Source of the DNA: Gilichinskyi gelida
GTDB lineage: Bacteria; Acidobacteriota; Thermoanaerobaculia; Gp7-AA8
Reading direction: 5' to 3'
Length of the DNA: 64,000 nt
NCBI GenBank assembly: GCA_038040385.1
Contig: JBBPII010000001.1
Location: 1-64,000, forward strand
Below the pieces are notes generated by a model. That model saw nothing but the letters and a program-made list of their open reading frames with translations, was not told the DNA's origin and ran no database searches. Of this stretch, positions 25,344-34,670 are shown piece by piece (the stretch's first letter is position 1; every line of letters starts with the position of its first letter). Made by a program: the position numbers and the translations under genes.

Positions 25344-26288
25344 ATGATTCACTTCCACAACGGCGACGTCGTCACCGCGGCGGCGCTCCGTCTCGGTGTG
25401 CCGGGCCGCCACCTCCCATTCCGCGAGACGCTCATCAGCGGCCCCGTTCGCCCCAACCTCGGCGCGCAGGAGTGGATCGAGGAGCGCGCCCGCTTTCTCT
25501 CCGAGCAGTACGGCGAGAACCTCCTCCGCCTTCGCAACGAGCTCCTCGAGCAGGAGCAGACCCTCGACCGCGCCCGCGACGAGGAGGAAGTGGTCCTCTG
25601 GTTCGAGCACGATCTCTTCTGCCTCATCAACCTCCTCTATCTATTGACGCGATTCGCCAAGTGCCGGCGCCTGTCGATCATCTGGTGCCCGCGCCCGCTC
25701 GGCACCGAGGACGACGAGGAGCTGTACAAGCAGTACCACTCCCGCTATCCCGTCGCGCCGGCGATGATGAGCGCCGCGGCGCTGGCGTGGCGCGCGTACA
25801 CCTCGGGCGACGCGCTCGATCTCAACCGGATGCTCGACGCCGACTTCGTCGACTTCCCCTTCCTGCGCGAGGGCTTCCTGCTGCACGCCGCGCGATTTCC
25901 TTCGACGCGCAACGGCCTGGGGGAGGTCGAGCAGCGCGCGCTGTCGGGAATCGAGGCGGGAGCGACCGATTTCATGTCGCTCTTCGCGCGCTTCGATCAG
26001 TCGCCGCCGCGCTACGGCTTCGGCGACGGCGAGTTCCTCCGCCACCTTCGCCGCCTGGCGTCGTGCGCGGTGCCGATGATCACCATCACCGAGGCGGAGA
26101 ACGAGACGCCGCCGAAGGCGCTGTTCGCGCTGACGCCGGCGGGGAAGAACGTGCTCGACGGCAAAGTCGACTTCATCGAGTTGAACAACGCCGGCTTCTG
26201 GCTCGGCGGCGCGCACTTGACGCGCGAGAGGTTGTGGCGATGGGACGGAGACCGACGGCAGATCGTGAGCCACCCTGCCGCCTCGTGA
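25344..26288 (+). CDS. DUF1835 domain-containing protein
   Basis: 314 residues. It begins with the DUF1835 signature MIHFHNGDVVTAAALRLGVP, contains EVVLWFEHDLFCLINLLYLL (about residue 85) and ends with a winged-helix-like region (LTPAGKNVLDGKVDFIELNN). Function unknown. Translationally coupled to the following hydrolase through a GTGA overlap at 26285-26288. Confidence 0.85.
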   Translation: MIHFHNGDVVTAAALRLGVPGRHLPFRETLISGPVRPNLGAQEWIEERARFLSEQYGENLLRLRNELLEQEQTLDRARDEEEVVLWFEHDLFCLINLLYLLTRFAKCRRLSIIWCPRPLGTEDDEELYKQYHSRYPVAPAMMSAAALAWRAYTSGDALDLNRMLDADFVDFPFLREGFLLHAARFPSTRNGLGEVEQRALSGIEAGATDFMSLFARFDQSPPRYGFGDGEFLRHLRRLASCAVPMITITEAENETPPKALFALTPAGKNVLDGKVDFIELNNAGFWLGGAHLTRERLWRWDGDRRQIVSHPAAS

Positions 26289-27052
26289 GGTTCGAGGCGA
26301 CCGACGGGGTTGGCCTCGCCGGTTTGCTCTACGAATCACGAACCGCGCGCGCCCTCATCTGGCTGCACGGAACCGGCGGCGCATCGGTGTTCCAATCGCG
26401 CCGCACCAACCTCCTCGCCGCGTCGCTACTCGCGCACGGCATCGCCTTCTTCCCCTTCGATAACCGCGGCGCGCATCTCGTCCGACGCGCCGGCCGCAAG
26501 CTCGGCGGCGCCGCCTTCGAGCGCATCCGCGAGTGCGTCTTCGACATCGACGGCGCGGTCCGCGAGCTGCGCCGCCGCGGCTACCGCGAGCTCTTCCTCG
26601 CCGGCCACTCCAGCGGCGCGAACAAGGTCGCGGTCTACGACCGCCTCAAGCCGCGCAACCGCTTCAAGCGCTACGTCCTCCTCGCCGGCGGCGACGACAC
26701 CGCGCTGGCCTACGACCGGCGCCTCCTGGCCAAATCGCGCGCGATGATCAAAGCCCGCCGCGGCGATGAGCTGATCCCCGGCCGCCTCATGAGCTGGCGC
26801 GCGTACTACGACGTGGCCAATCCGCGCGGCGACTACAACGTCTTCGGCCCGCCGTTCCGCCAGCTCCGCCGCATCCGCAAGCCGTCGCTCTACATCTACG
26901 GCGACCGCGACGAGTACGCGCCCGACATCCCCGCCATCGCCCAGAACGTCGGCCCCAACGCGGAGATCGTGGTCTTCGAAGACGCCGACCACGGCTTCAG
27001 TGGACATGAAGCCGAGGTGGGGGAGGTGATGGGAGAGTGGCTTACCGCATAG
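26285..27052 (+). CDS. alpha/beta hydrolase (serine)
   Basis: 255 residues. Hydrolase landmarks: ALIWLHGTGG (oxyanion region), FLAGHSSGANK with the GHSSG nucleophile elbow (Ser about residue 116), LYIYGDRDEYAP (acid) and FEDADHGFSG (His). Cytoplasmic, substrate unknown; similar to the DUF1749-like group. GTG start overlapping the DUF1835 stop. The last codons (TA, stop) are shared with a direct repeat at 27038. Confidence 0.85.
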   Translation: MRFEATDGVGLAGLLYESRTARALIWLHGTGGASVFQSRRTNLLAASLLAHGIAFFPFDNRGAHLVRRAGRKLGGAAFERIRECVFDIDGAVRELRRRGYRELFLAGHSSGANKVAVYDRLKPRNRFKRYVLLAGGDDTALAYDRRLLAKSRAMIKARRGDELIPGRLMSWRAYYDVANPRGDYNVFGPPFRQLRRIRKPSLYIYGDRDEYAPDIPAIAQNVGPNAEIVVFEDADHGFSGHEAEVGEVMGEWLTA

Positions 27053-27098
27053 GAACGCCGCCGTCCCGGCGGCTGGCCGGGCGGCGTCCCGCCGCCGC
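27038..27098 (+). repeat. GC-rich direct repeat C, copy 1
   Basis: 61 bp that recur at 27424-27484 with a single mismatch. It contains a GCCGCCGTCCCGGCGGC palindrome and includes the last two sense codons and the stop of the alpha/beta hydrolase gene. Confidence 0.85.
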
Positions 27099-27208
27099 TC
27101 CACACACCGAAGTTCGAAGTTCGAGGTTCGAATGAAAGAATGAAGAAGCAGACAGCGCGGCGTCGTTTCTTAGTTCCTCAGAGGGTGGCTGCTATCATCG
27201 TCTCTGTC

Positions 27209-27409
27209 ATGAGCGATTTCAGACATCGAGCGTGAAACGGACGGCCGTTGGATCGGTGAGATCACCGAGCTGCCCGGTGTGCTCACGTACGGCGCCAGCC
27301 GCGCCGGTAGGCCCGACGTCGTTTTGCCTTCCACGACTCCGAAGAGATCGGTCCGCGGATGCTGGCGCGCGTGGCGAAGCGCACCGGATTGCAGCCGGGC
27401 GATCTATGA
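27209..27409 (+). pseudogene. HicB/HicA-like toxin-antitoxin remnant
   Basis: The ATG at 27209 reads MSDF; one base later the frame continues DIERETDGRWIGEITELPGV and LTYGASRA, the HicB N-terminal pattern. Without any gap, another frame gives RRFAFHDSEEIGPRMLARVA and KRTGLQPGDL before a stop at 27409, resembling the C-terminus of a HicA/YcfA-like toxin. An internal deletion has thus fused the start of an antitoxin to the end of a toxin. The segment lies between the two copies of direct repeat C. Confidence 0.55.
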
Positions 27410-27423
27410 GGTCGATCGGAGGA

Positions 27424-27484
27424 TGGCTTACCGCATAGGAACGCCGCCGTCCCGGCGGCTGGCCCGGCGGCGTCCCGCCGCCGC
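27424..27484 (+). repeat. GC-rich direct repeat C, copy 2
   Basis: One-mismatch copy of 27038-27098. It overlaps the 3' end of the amidohydrolase gene and encodes, on the minus strand, its last residues (AAGRRRASRRDGGVPMR). Confidence 0.85.
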
Positions 27485-29182
27485 GGGCGAGGACGCCCGC
27501 GAGCCAGCCGGCGAGACGCCGGCGCTCCGCCGAACAGCTCGTCCAGGTTTCGCCCCAGTGTGCTCGCCATCCCGCAGTACCTGCACGCCGTTGACGAACA
27601 CGTGCACCACACCGGTTGCGTACTGCATCGGCTTCTCGAAGGTCGCGTGGTCGGTGATGGTCTGGGGATCGAAGACGGCGATGTCCGCAAAGGCGCCGGG
27701 GCGCAGGACGCCGCGGTCGGCGATGCCGAGGTTTGCGGCGGGGAGGGTGGTGAGGCGGCGGATGGCCTCGGCGAGCGCGATGACCTTCTCGTCGCGGACG
27801 TACTTGCCGAGCAGCCTCGCGAAGTTGCCGTAGGCGCGGGGGTGGGTGCTCGACTTGAGGAACACGCCTTCCGGCGCGGACACCTCGGCGTCGGAGCCGA
27901 ACGAGACCCACGGCTGGTTGATCTGCTTGCGGAGGTTCTCCTCCGACATCAGGAAATAGATGGTGCTGACGCGGCTGCCGTCCTCGATCACCAGATCGAT
28001 GGCCGCATCCTCGGGTGACACGTTGCGCATGCGCGCCACCTCGGCGAGCGTTTTCCCGGTGAGCGGCTTGAGCGTCTCGTTCTTGAAGCCGGAAAACAGG
28101 ACGTTCTCCGCGCCGCCGGCGAGCATCAGCAGGTTCTCCCACTGATCGCTCGGCGCTCGCATTTCGGCGATCACCCGCGCGCGCGTGGCGGGATCCATCA
28201 GCCGCTTGCGCCACTCCTCGTAGCCGCCGGCTTGCACCCAGGTCGGCATCGCGGCGTCGAGTCCCGTGGCGCCGGCGGTGTAGGTGTACATGTCGGCGGT
28301 GATGCGCAGCCCTTCGGCGCGCGCGGCGTTGATGCGGGCGAGCACCGCGTCCATCTTCGGCCAGTTCGGGCGGCCGGCGGCCTTGAGGTGATAGATCTCG
28401 GCGGGGACGTTGGCCACCCTCGCGATCGACAGCAGCTCTTCGACCGCCGTCTCCAACCGATTGCCCTCGCTCCGCATATGCGAGATGTACATGCCGCCGA
28501 ACGGCCGCGCCGCCTTGCACAGCTCGATGAGCTCCTCGGTGGAGGCGTACGCGCCCGGCGCGTAGATCAGCGCCGAGGCCACGCCGAACGCGCCGTCGGC
28601 CATCGCCTCCGTGACGATGGCGCGCATCTGCTCGAGCTCCTCCGGCGTCGGCGCGCGATTCGCGCGGCCCATGACGTTCACCCGCGGCGTGGCGGCGCCG
28701 AGGAACGAGCCGACGTTGGGCGACACACCGCGGCGGACGAGCGACTGCAAGTACTCGTCGAGCGTGGTCCAGTCGACGTCGTATTTGATGTCCGCCTGCC
28801 CTTCGGCGAGCTCTTTCTTCATTGCCGGCGACAGCGGTCCCATCGACTCGGCCTCGCCCATGATCTCGGTGGTCACACCCTGCTTGATGTCGGACATCGC
28901 GCGTCCGTCGGCGATGAGCGACTCCTGCCCCTGGCTCATGATGTTGATGAAGCCGGGCGTGACCGCCAGGCCGTGCGCGTCGATCTCGGTCCGTCCGCGG
29001 CCCTCCACCACGCCGACGGCGGCGATGCGGTCGCCGCGGATGGCGAGGTCGCCGCGAACCGGATCGCCGCCGCGGCCGTCATAGATCACGGCGTTGCGGA
29101 TGACAGTGTCGTATGGTTGCGGCGCCGTTGTGGCGCAGGCGGAGAGAATCAGCAGCGATGCAGCGAACAGCGAACGTCTCAT
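27428..29182 (-). CDS. N-acyl-D-amino-acid deacylase-like amidohydrolase (lipoprotein)
   Basis: 584 residues. Lipobox at the N-terminus (SLLILSACATT, Cys16). Amidohydrolase strands YDTVIRNAVIYDGRGG and ALAVTPGFIN-type motif; then EIYHLKAAGRPNWP and ISHMRSEGNRLETAV. The first HxH metal motif usual in the superfamily is replaced by FINIMSQGQES, as in a subgroup of D-aminoacylase homologues. The final 35 residues (AGVSPAGSRASSPAAAGRRR and onward) come from a GC-rich repeat and are probably not part of the ancestral protein. Its start overlaps the divergent PgeF gene by 25 bp. Confidence 0.85.
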   Translation of the reverse strand: MRRSLFAASLLILSACATTAPQPYDTVIRNAVIYDGRGGDPVRGDLAIRGDRIAAVGVVEGRGRTEIDAHGLAVTPGFINIMSQGQESLIADGRAMSDIKQGVTTEIMGEAESMGPLSPAMKKELAEGQADIKYDVDWTTLDEYLQSLVRRGVSPNVGSFLGAATPRVNVMGRANRAPTPEELEQMRAIVTEAMADGAFGVASALIYAPGAYASTEELIELCKAARPFGGMYISHMRSEGNRLETAVEELLSIARVANVPAEIYHLKAAGRPNWPKMDAVLARINAARAEGLRITADMYTYTAGATGLDAAMPTWVQAGGYEEWRKRLMDPATRARVIAEMRAPSDQWENLLMLAGGAENVLFSGFKNETLKPLTGKTLAEVARMRNVSPEDAAIDLVIEDGSRVSTIYFLMSEENLRKQINQPWVSFGSDAEVSAPEGVFLKSSTHPRAYGNFARLLGKYVRDEKVIALAEAIRRLTTLPAANLGIADRGVLRPGAFADIAVFDPQTITDHATFEKPMQYATGVVHVFVNGVQVLRDGEHTGAKPGRAVRRSAGVSPAGSRASSPAAAGRRRASRRDGGVPMR

Positions 29183-29889
29183 GGATAGAGGATACGACGC
29201 TCGGCCGCATCGTCATCCCGGAGCCGTTGCCCGAGGGTTTCGCGCTGTTCTATACCACCGCCGATTTCGACGGCCGCACCGACGACCCCGAGCTGCTCGC
29301 CGTCCTGAGAGACCGCTTCGGTATCGAGGCGTCGCTGGAGACGTGCAATCAGATCCACAGCGCGCACATTCACCGCGCTCCCGCAACGCGCGAATGCGAC
29401 GCCCTCTTCACCGATCAGCGCGGCGTGGCCCTCGGCATCAAGGTCGCCGACTGCCTCCCGATCTCCCTCTGCGATCCCGCGCATCGCGTCATCGCCAACA
29501 TCCACTCCGGCTGGCGCGGCGCCGCGCAGCAGATCACCGCCGCGACCCTCGACACCCTCGCCCGCGAGACCGCGTTCCACCCACCATCGTCGTACGCATA
29601 CCTCGGCCCCTCCATCCGCGTCTGCTGCTTCGAGGTGGGGGACGAGGTGGCCGTGCAATTCGACGGACGGTGGATCGATCGCACCCGCGGCCCGAAGCCG
29701 CACATCGATCTGGTGAGGATGACGGAGGCCGTGCTACGCGACAGGGGAGTGGCGAACGTAATTGACACCGGATTGTGCACCAGGTGCGACGCCCCGCAAC
29801 CGCGAAACCCCGCAACCGCGCAACCCCGTTTCCACAGCTATCGCTGTGACAAACGATCTGGACGAAACCTTGCAATCGCCGCGCAGTAA
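29158..29889 (+). CDS. pgeF: PgeF/YfiH-family (laccase-domain) protein
   Basis: 243 residues. Zinc-site motifs of the family: NQIHSAHIH (His67), KVADCLPISL (Cys99) and ANIHSGWRG (His116); the C-terminal FHSYRCDKRSGRNLAI matches the family end. Members are purine-nucleoside-processing enzymes or cell-wall amino-acid editing hydrolases (PgeF); the PBP gene 4 bp downstream favours the latter. A short repeat (29790-29828) adds PQPRNPATAQPR before the C-terminal motif. Confidence 0.88.
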   Translation: MQRTANVSWIEDTTLGRIVIPEPLPEGFALFYTTADFDGRTDDPELLAVLRDRFGIEASLETCNQIHSAHIHRAPATRECDALFTDQRGVALGIKVADCLPISLCDPAHRVIANIHSGWRGAAQQITAATLDTLARETAFHPPSSYAYLGPSIRVCCFEVGDEVAVQFDGRWIDRTRGPKPHIDLVRMTEAVLRDRGVANVIDTGLCTRCDAPQPRNPATAQPRFHSYRCDKRSGRNLAIAAQ

Positions 29890-29892
29890 CTG

Positions 29893-32481
29893 ATGCCCAA
29901 TTTCACTCCACGCATGCCGCGGCGGCGCACGGTCTTCAAGATCATCAGCATCACCGTGGGCGTTCTCATCGCCCTCTTCCTCATCCTCGCACTCTGGGTG
30001 TACCGGCAATCGGTGAAGACCTTCGAGGTCCGCCGGCTCTCGCTCCCGACGCGCCTCTACGCCGACTACACGCCGCTCAAGCCGGGCATGGTGCTGTCAG
30101 CCGACGACCTGATGGAAAAGTTCGAGCGCCTCGGGTACCGGCAGACCGACTCGCTGGCGCAAGCCGGCGACTTCATTCCCGCCAAGGGGGAGATCGACGT
30201 CTTCACCCGCGAGTTCACCCATCCCAGCGGCAAGTACCCGTCGCAGCCGATCCGCATCGCCTTCCGCGGCGCGACCATCGAGTCCGTCGTCTCCCTTCGC
30301 GATTCCGGCAGCATCGACGCCGCGCTGGAGCCGGAGCTGTTGACGTCGATCCTGAGCGACCAGCTCGAGAATCGCCGCCCGGTGACGCTCGATCAGGTGC
30401 CGAAAGTCCTGCAGGACGCCGTCGTGGTCACCGAGGACGTGCGGTTCTGGCATCACCCGGGCGTCGATCCGTTCGGCGTCATCCGCGCGTTTTTCAAGAA
30501 TGTGCGCGCCGGTGGCGTGACCGAGGGAGGGTCGACGCTGACGCAGCAGCTCGTCAAGAACTACTACCTGACGAGCGAGAAGACGATGAAGCGCAAGATC
30601 GTCGAGGCCTTCATGGCCGTGATCCTCGAGGCGAAGTACAGCAAGCGCGAGATCCTCGAGGCCTACCTCAACGACATCTACCTCGGGCGCAACCGCTCCA
30701 TCTCCATCCTCGGCGTCGGCGAGGCGGCGCGCTTCTACTTCGGAAAGCCGGTCTCCGAGCTCAACCTCGCGGAGTCGGCGCTGCTGGTGGGCATGATCCG
30801 CAGCCCGAACAACTACTCGCCGTTCGTCCGCCCCGACCTGGCGCTGTCGCGCCGCAATCTCGTGCTCGGCATCATGCTGCGCAACAACAAGATCAAGGAG
30901 TCGGACTACGAGAAGGCGTTGAAGACGCCGCTGCCGCGCAAGCCGTACCGGCAGCGCAGTGGACTGTCGTCCATCCCGTTCTACGTCGACCGCGTGCTGC
31001 AGGAGATGTCGCGCGACTACGGCATCAAGGACGTGAAGGGGCGCGGCCTGCAGATCTACACCGCCATCGACCTCAACACCCAGGACGCCGCCGCCCGCAC
31101 CGTGGAGGCGGGCCTCGCCGCGCTGGAGCGCTCGAGCCGCCTCCTGCGCCGCCGCGACCAGCCGCTGCAGGGCGCGCTGATCAACGTCGACGTCGCCGCG
31201 GGGGAGATCCGGGCGCTGGTGGGGGGCCGCAACTACGACGTGAGCCAGTTCAACCGCGCGCTCAACGCCAAGCGGCAGATCGGATCGCTGGTGAAGCCGT
31301 TCGTTTACGCCACGGCGTTCGAGCCGAGCCTGTCGAGTCAGAACATCACGCCGGCCACGCTGGTCAGCGACACCCGCTTCATCCTCAAGCGGCGCTTCGC
31401 GGACGACTGGTCGCCGCGGAACTACGAGGACAGCTATCACCAGACGGTCACCGTGCGCATGGCGCTCGAGCAGTCGCTCAACTCGGCGTCGGTGCGCATC
31501 GGGCTGGCCTGCGGCCTGGAGCCGATCATCCGCACCATGCACACCCTCGGAATCGTCTCCGAGGTGGACGAACAGCCGGCCATGCTGCTCGGCGCGGTCG
31601 GCATTCCGCCCATCGAGATGGCCGACGCGTACGCGACGCTGGCCCGCATCGGCTCGCGCCTGCCGCTGCGAACCATCCGCTTCGTGACCGACGATCGTGG
31701 CCGCGTCGTCGCCGCGGCGGAGCCCGCGGAGCCGGTGCAGGTGTTTCCGGCGCGCGACATTTTCATCCTGGTCAACGTGATGAAGGGCGTGGTCGACCGC
31801 GGCACGGCCGCCGGCGTCCGCGCCCTCGGCTTCCGCCTCACTGCCGCGGGGAAGACCGGGACGACCAACGACAAGCGCGACGCCTGGTTCATCGGCTTCA
31901 CCCCGAAGGTCCTGACGCTGACGTGGGTCGGCTTCGACGACAACGCGCCAACCGGCCTGTCAGGCGCGCAGGGGGCGGTGCCGATCTGGACGCGCTTCAT
32001 GCAGGCCACCACCGCCGGGCAGCCGAACCTCGACTTCCCGATGCCGGGCGGCATCTCGCTGGTGGAGATCGACGAGACCAGCGGCGGCCTGGCGACGCCG
32101 ACCTGCCCCCCGAACCTCATCGTCACCGACGCGTTCAAGTCGGGGACCGAGCCATCGATCCCCTGCCCCCTGCACACCCCGCAGCCGCTACCGTTCCCCG
32201 CCCTCGACCAGTTCGGCAATCCGATCGCCCTCGACACCACCGGCCTCTTCCCCCCGACCGACACCGGCGGCTTCTCGATGCCGCCGCCCACCGACACCAC
32301 GCTGACGGGGGGGATCTTCCGGACGGATACCGCCCCGCCGCCGCCCACCCCACAGCCCGCGCCTCCTCCGACGACCACCACGAGCGAGCCGACGAGGCAG
32401 CCGCCGCCGACCACCAGCACGACGACTGAGCCTCCGCCAACGACGACCACGACGACGGACACTACCGGGACGCAGCAGTAG
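29893..32481 (+). CDS. bifunctional penicillin-binding protein (GT51 plus transpeptidase, class A)
   Basis: 862 residues. One N-terminal transmembrane helix (residues 15-36), then a small UB2H-like region, the GT51 glycosyltransferase domain (TEDVRFWHHPGVDP near 180 with the catalytic Glu; EGGSTLTQQLVKNYYL) and the transpeptidase: nucleophile in RQIGSLVKPF (Ser about 464), SLNSASV, and KTG in AAGKTGTTND (about 654). The tail from residue 770 is Pro/Thr-rich low complexity. Polymerises and cross-links peptidoglycan in the periplasm. Confidence 0.95.
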   Translation: MPNFTPRMPRRRTVFKIISITVGVLIALFLILALWVYRQSVKTFEVRRLSLPTRLYADYTPLKPGMVLSADDLMEKFERLGYRQTDSLAQAGDFIPAKGEIDVFTREFTHPSGKYPSQPIRIAFRGATIESVVSLRDSGSIDAALEPELLTSILSDQLENRRPVTLDQVPKVLQDAVVVTEDVRFWHHPGVDPFGVIRAFFKNVRAGGVTEGGSTLTQQLVKNYYLTSEKTMKRKIVEAFMAVILEAKYSKREILEAYLNDIYLGRNRSISILGVGEAARFYFGKPVSELNLAESALLVGMIRSPNNYSPFVRPDLALSRRNLVLGIMLRNNKIKESDYEKALKTPLPRKPYRQRSGLSSIPFYVDRVLQEMSRDYGIKDVKGRGLQIYTAIDLNTQDAAARTVEAGLAALERSSRLLRRRDQPLQGALINVDVAAGEIRALVGGRNYDVSQFNRALNAKRQIGSLVKPFVYATAFEPSLSSQNITPATLVSDTRFILKRRFADDWSPRNYEDSYHQTVTVRMALEQSLNSASVRIGLACGLEPIIRTMHTLGIVSEVDEQPAMLLGAVGIPPIEMADAYATLARIGSRLPLRTIRFVTDDRGRVVAAAEPAEPVQVFPARDIFILVNVMKGVVDRGTAAGVRALGFRLTAAGKTGTTNDKRDAWFIGFTPKVLTLTWVGFDDNAPTGLSGAQGAVPIWTRFMQATTAGQPNLDFPMPGGISLVEIDETSGGLATPTCPPNLIVTDAFKSGTEPSIPCPLHTPQPLPFPALDQFGNPIALDTTGLFPPTDTGGFSMPPPTDTTLTGGIFRTDTAPPPPTPQPAPPPTTTTSEPTRQPPPTTSTTTEPPPTTTTTTDTTGTQQ

Positions 32482-32637
32482 ATATTGTGGCGGGTGGTGG
32501 TTTGGTTACCCGCATTTACATCGGGACGTTGACTGTGGACTGCTGCGTAGGTCTAGAAACATTTCAGACTGGTAGAGAGTTGGGCTAAGTGCCCGAAATC
32601 CAAGTTGGGCACACGAAGGCACTGCTAACATTGGACG

Positions 32638-33678
32638 ATGAGCAAGCGGGAGGTTCTCGAAGAGATTCTCGCCAAGAAGCAGCGCGGCGAGCACGATGGA
32701 ATGCGTGCCGTTGGGGGACTTGATCAACTCGAGAGCAGTATCGAGCGAAGTCCACGCGATGAAGCGACAAGATCGCTTCAGGTGGTTGGGATCGTCGCGT
32801 GCATCGAAGTCGCCGCTCGCGATGCCATTTGTCATCTGATCGATAGCGGCCCGCCCTACGCGGACAGAGTCGGTGAGTTGCTCAGAGGCGAGCTCCGGTT
32901 CAGTATCGAAGTCATTCGCGCATTCCAGGACAAGAAAGTCTCTCTCGGCGAGTTTGTGACGCATCTCTTGCCCATCTCAAACGTGGCCCACATCATCGGG
33001 CACCTCGACGTTCTGTTAGGTGGCCGCTTCCATCAAGTACTTGCTGCCGTGCGCGAGTACGCGCCACCGCCAGATGTGGCATGGTACGTACCGCAGGATG
33101 ACGCCGACGTCGAAGAAGCTACACCACCACCACCGCTCCTCGTGACAGACGTCAATAGTGTTATAGCGAGTATCGCTAGAGCGTTTGCCGCGCGCCACAT
33201 CGCCGCGCACGAAGCGAACTTTAGCGCGGTCGCTGAACTTGAACTTCGCGAGTATCTGGCGGCAGCGAAATCCTTCGCAACCGCCCTTCACGAGTACGTA
33301 CGCCAAACGCTCGAGCCGAATGTCCCTCGCTCTGCGCACGGTGAATCAGTTGCTGCGATGATCGAGGCCGGCGAAGCCTCGCAGGATATGATGACTGCAT
33401 ATGGGGGCCTCTTGGCGGAGTTGAGGGGCAGATCGTCGGAGTACGGCCGATCTGATGCGGCCGACCTCCTTCAGGCGGCACAAGTGTCCTTTGATAAACA
33501 TCTGGAGGACGAGATCTCATTTAACTTCGCGCTATATAGCCCAGTCTCCGGCAATGCGATGCGTCACATCGAGGCACGTTCAACCAAGGCGCTCTGCACG
33601 ATACGCGGCGAGGCACTCAAGGATGCGTTGAATACGGTTGTTGAATGGCAAGAACTCACGAAGAGATACGGCGCCTAG
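32638..33678 (+). CDS. hypothetical protein with HEPN-like motif
   Basis: 346 residues, helical and soluble. Near residue 186 it has ARHIAAHEANF, an Rx4H motif in a helical setting as in HEPN ribonucleases; an earlier helical half (VGIVACIEVAARDAICHLID) could be a second HEPN-like domain. This resembles double-HEPN proteins such as the RiboL-PSP/MAE_28990 groups, but I cannot confirm the family. Base composition is lower in GC than the flanking PBP gene. It opens a small accessory patch to 34.6 kb. Confidence 0.6.
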   Translation: MSKREVLEEILAKKQRGEHDGMRAVGGLDQLESSIERSPRDEATRSLQVVGIVACIEVAARDAICHLIDSGPPYADRVGELLRGELRFSIEVIRAFQDKKVSLGEFVTHLLPISNVAHIIGHLDVLLGGRFHQVLAAVREYAPPPDVAWYVPQDDADVEEATPPPPLLVTDVNSVIASIARAFAARHIAAHEANFSAVAELELREYLAAAKSFATALHEYVRQTLEPNVPRSAHGESVAAMIEAGEASQDMMTAYGGLLAELRGRSSEYGRSDAADLLQAAQVSFDKHLEDEISFNFALYSPVSGNAMRHIEARSTKALCTIRGEALKDALNTVVEWQELTKRYGA

Positions 33679-33685
33679 GGTTAGA

Positions 33686-33916
33686 ATGGCGCCCGTGAAG
33701 ATCGCTACCGGAACCGTCATGCACGGGCAGATTGTGGTTGAAGGGCAACCCTTCTCAGAAGGTGAGAAGGTTACGATTCTGAGCCATGACAACAACGAGT
33801 CGTTTCACGTTTCATCGGATGAGAGGCGCCTGCTTCTGGAGTCCATCGCTCAGGCGGAGCGTGGAGAGTTTGTCGATGCCGATGAGCTCTTGGCCGAACT
33901 AGACGAGTCGAACTGA
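33686..33916 (+). CDS. small acidic antitoxin-like protein
   Basis: 76 residues. A short beta-rich half (ATGTVMHGQIVVEGQPFSEG) precedes an acidic helix (SSDERRLLLESIAQAERGEF and DADELLAELDES). The C-terminal pattern LLLESIAQAERGEFVDADEL is typical of addiction-module antitoxins (compare RelB/DUF2281-type tails). No toxin follows on this strand: the next 190 bp hold no plus-strand gene I can support. Confidence 0.55.
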   Translation: MAPVKIATGTVMHGQIVVEGQPFSEGEKVTILSHDNNESFHVSSDERRLLLESIAQAERGEFVDADELLAELDESN

Positions 33917-34111
33917 TCAGTGTTGCTCCGCGTCAACCCCCACCCCTCGCTTAGTAAATCCGTCGATCCGCTCGCCGGTGACCCGCACGACCGCGACACC
34001 TGCAGCGGGCGCAAAATGAATGCGTGTTGTGGTCGTCTGCCATGAATCCACTTCCAGGAACTTGGAGGTGGCAAAGTCCGCGGCTGTTTCGTGCTCAGTT
34101 AGAATGTCGCG

Positions 34112-34369
34112 GTGCCAGTCATCAGCCGGTTCTTCGGAATCATCATCACGATCAACTACCGCGACCATGACCCTCCGCATTTCCACGCATGGTACTCGGG
34201 GAAGGAGGGCACCATGAACATCAGGAACGGAGCTGTCAACGGTGATCTGCCTCCTCGGGTCGTTGCTCTTCTACTCGAATGGTGGCATCTTCATCGCGAC
34301 GAATTGGCTGCGAACTGGGACCGCGCGAGGGCGCGACAGACAGTGCAGCCGATTCAACCGCTGGAGTAA
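34112..34369 (+). CDS. DUF4160 domain-containing protein
   Basis: 85 residues starting at GTG 34112. The DUF4160 hallmarks are present: ISRFFGIIITINYRDHDPPHFHAWYSG and LPPRVVALLLEWWHLHRDEL. Typically paired with a DUF2442 gene, as here (3 bp apart); such pairs are suspected toxin-antitoxin modules. Which partner is toxic is not known to me. Confidence 0.85.
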   Translation: MPVISRFFGIIITINYRDHDPPHFHAWYSGKEGTMNIRNGAVNGDLPPRVVALLLEWWHLHRDELAANWDRARARQTVQPIQPLE

Positions 34370-34372
34370 AAC

Positions 34373-34618
34373 ATGTACTACACGGTAATCGATGCTCGGT
34401 ACGTTCGAGACCATGTCATTTGGGTGAAGTTCGAAGATGGCACCGCGGGCGAAGTTGACTTATCTGGCGAACTTTGGGGCGAAGTATTCGAGCCATTGAA
34501 AGACCCGGCGTATTTTCGCCGATTTGAAGTCGCGGAGTACGGAACCATCGTCTGGCCGAATGGCGCTGACATTGCTCCAGAGTTCTTGCATCAACACGCA
34601 CAAGTTGTGTCACGTTAG
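34373..34618 (+). CDS. DUF2442 domain-containing protein
   Basis: 81 residues. YVRDHVIWVKFEDGTAGEVD, DLSGELWGEVFEPLKDPAYF and WPNGADIAPEFLH are the standard DUF2442 pattern. Second gene of the DUF4160/DUF2442 pair. Confidence 0.88.
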   Translation: MYYTVIDARYVRDHVIWVKFEDGTAGEVDLSGELWGEVFEPLKDPAYFRRFEVAEYGTIVWPNGADIAPEFLHQHAQVVSR

Positions 34619-34670
34619 CCGATCGTGCTCAGGGTAGGGAAGTCTTCTCGGCGGTCACTCCTATAGGGAG

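Noticed and set aside
33917..34186. 89-codon minus-strand ORF between the antitoxin-like gene and DUF4160
   Set aside because: Part of it looks protein-like (RIHFAPAAGVAVVRVTGERI), but its start lies antisense in the DUF4160 gene and no partner or domain is recognisable. It may be a remnant; not strong enough to call.
34600..34625. CGTTAGCCG at the end of the DUF2442 gene, resembling an attC core
   Set aside because: No complementary left core or paired arms; the bases are part of the last codons and stop.
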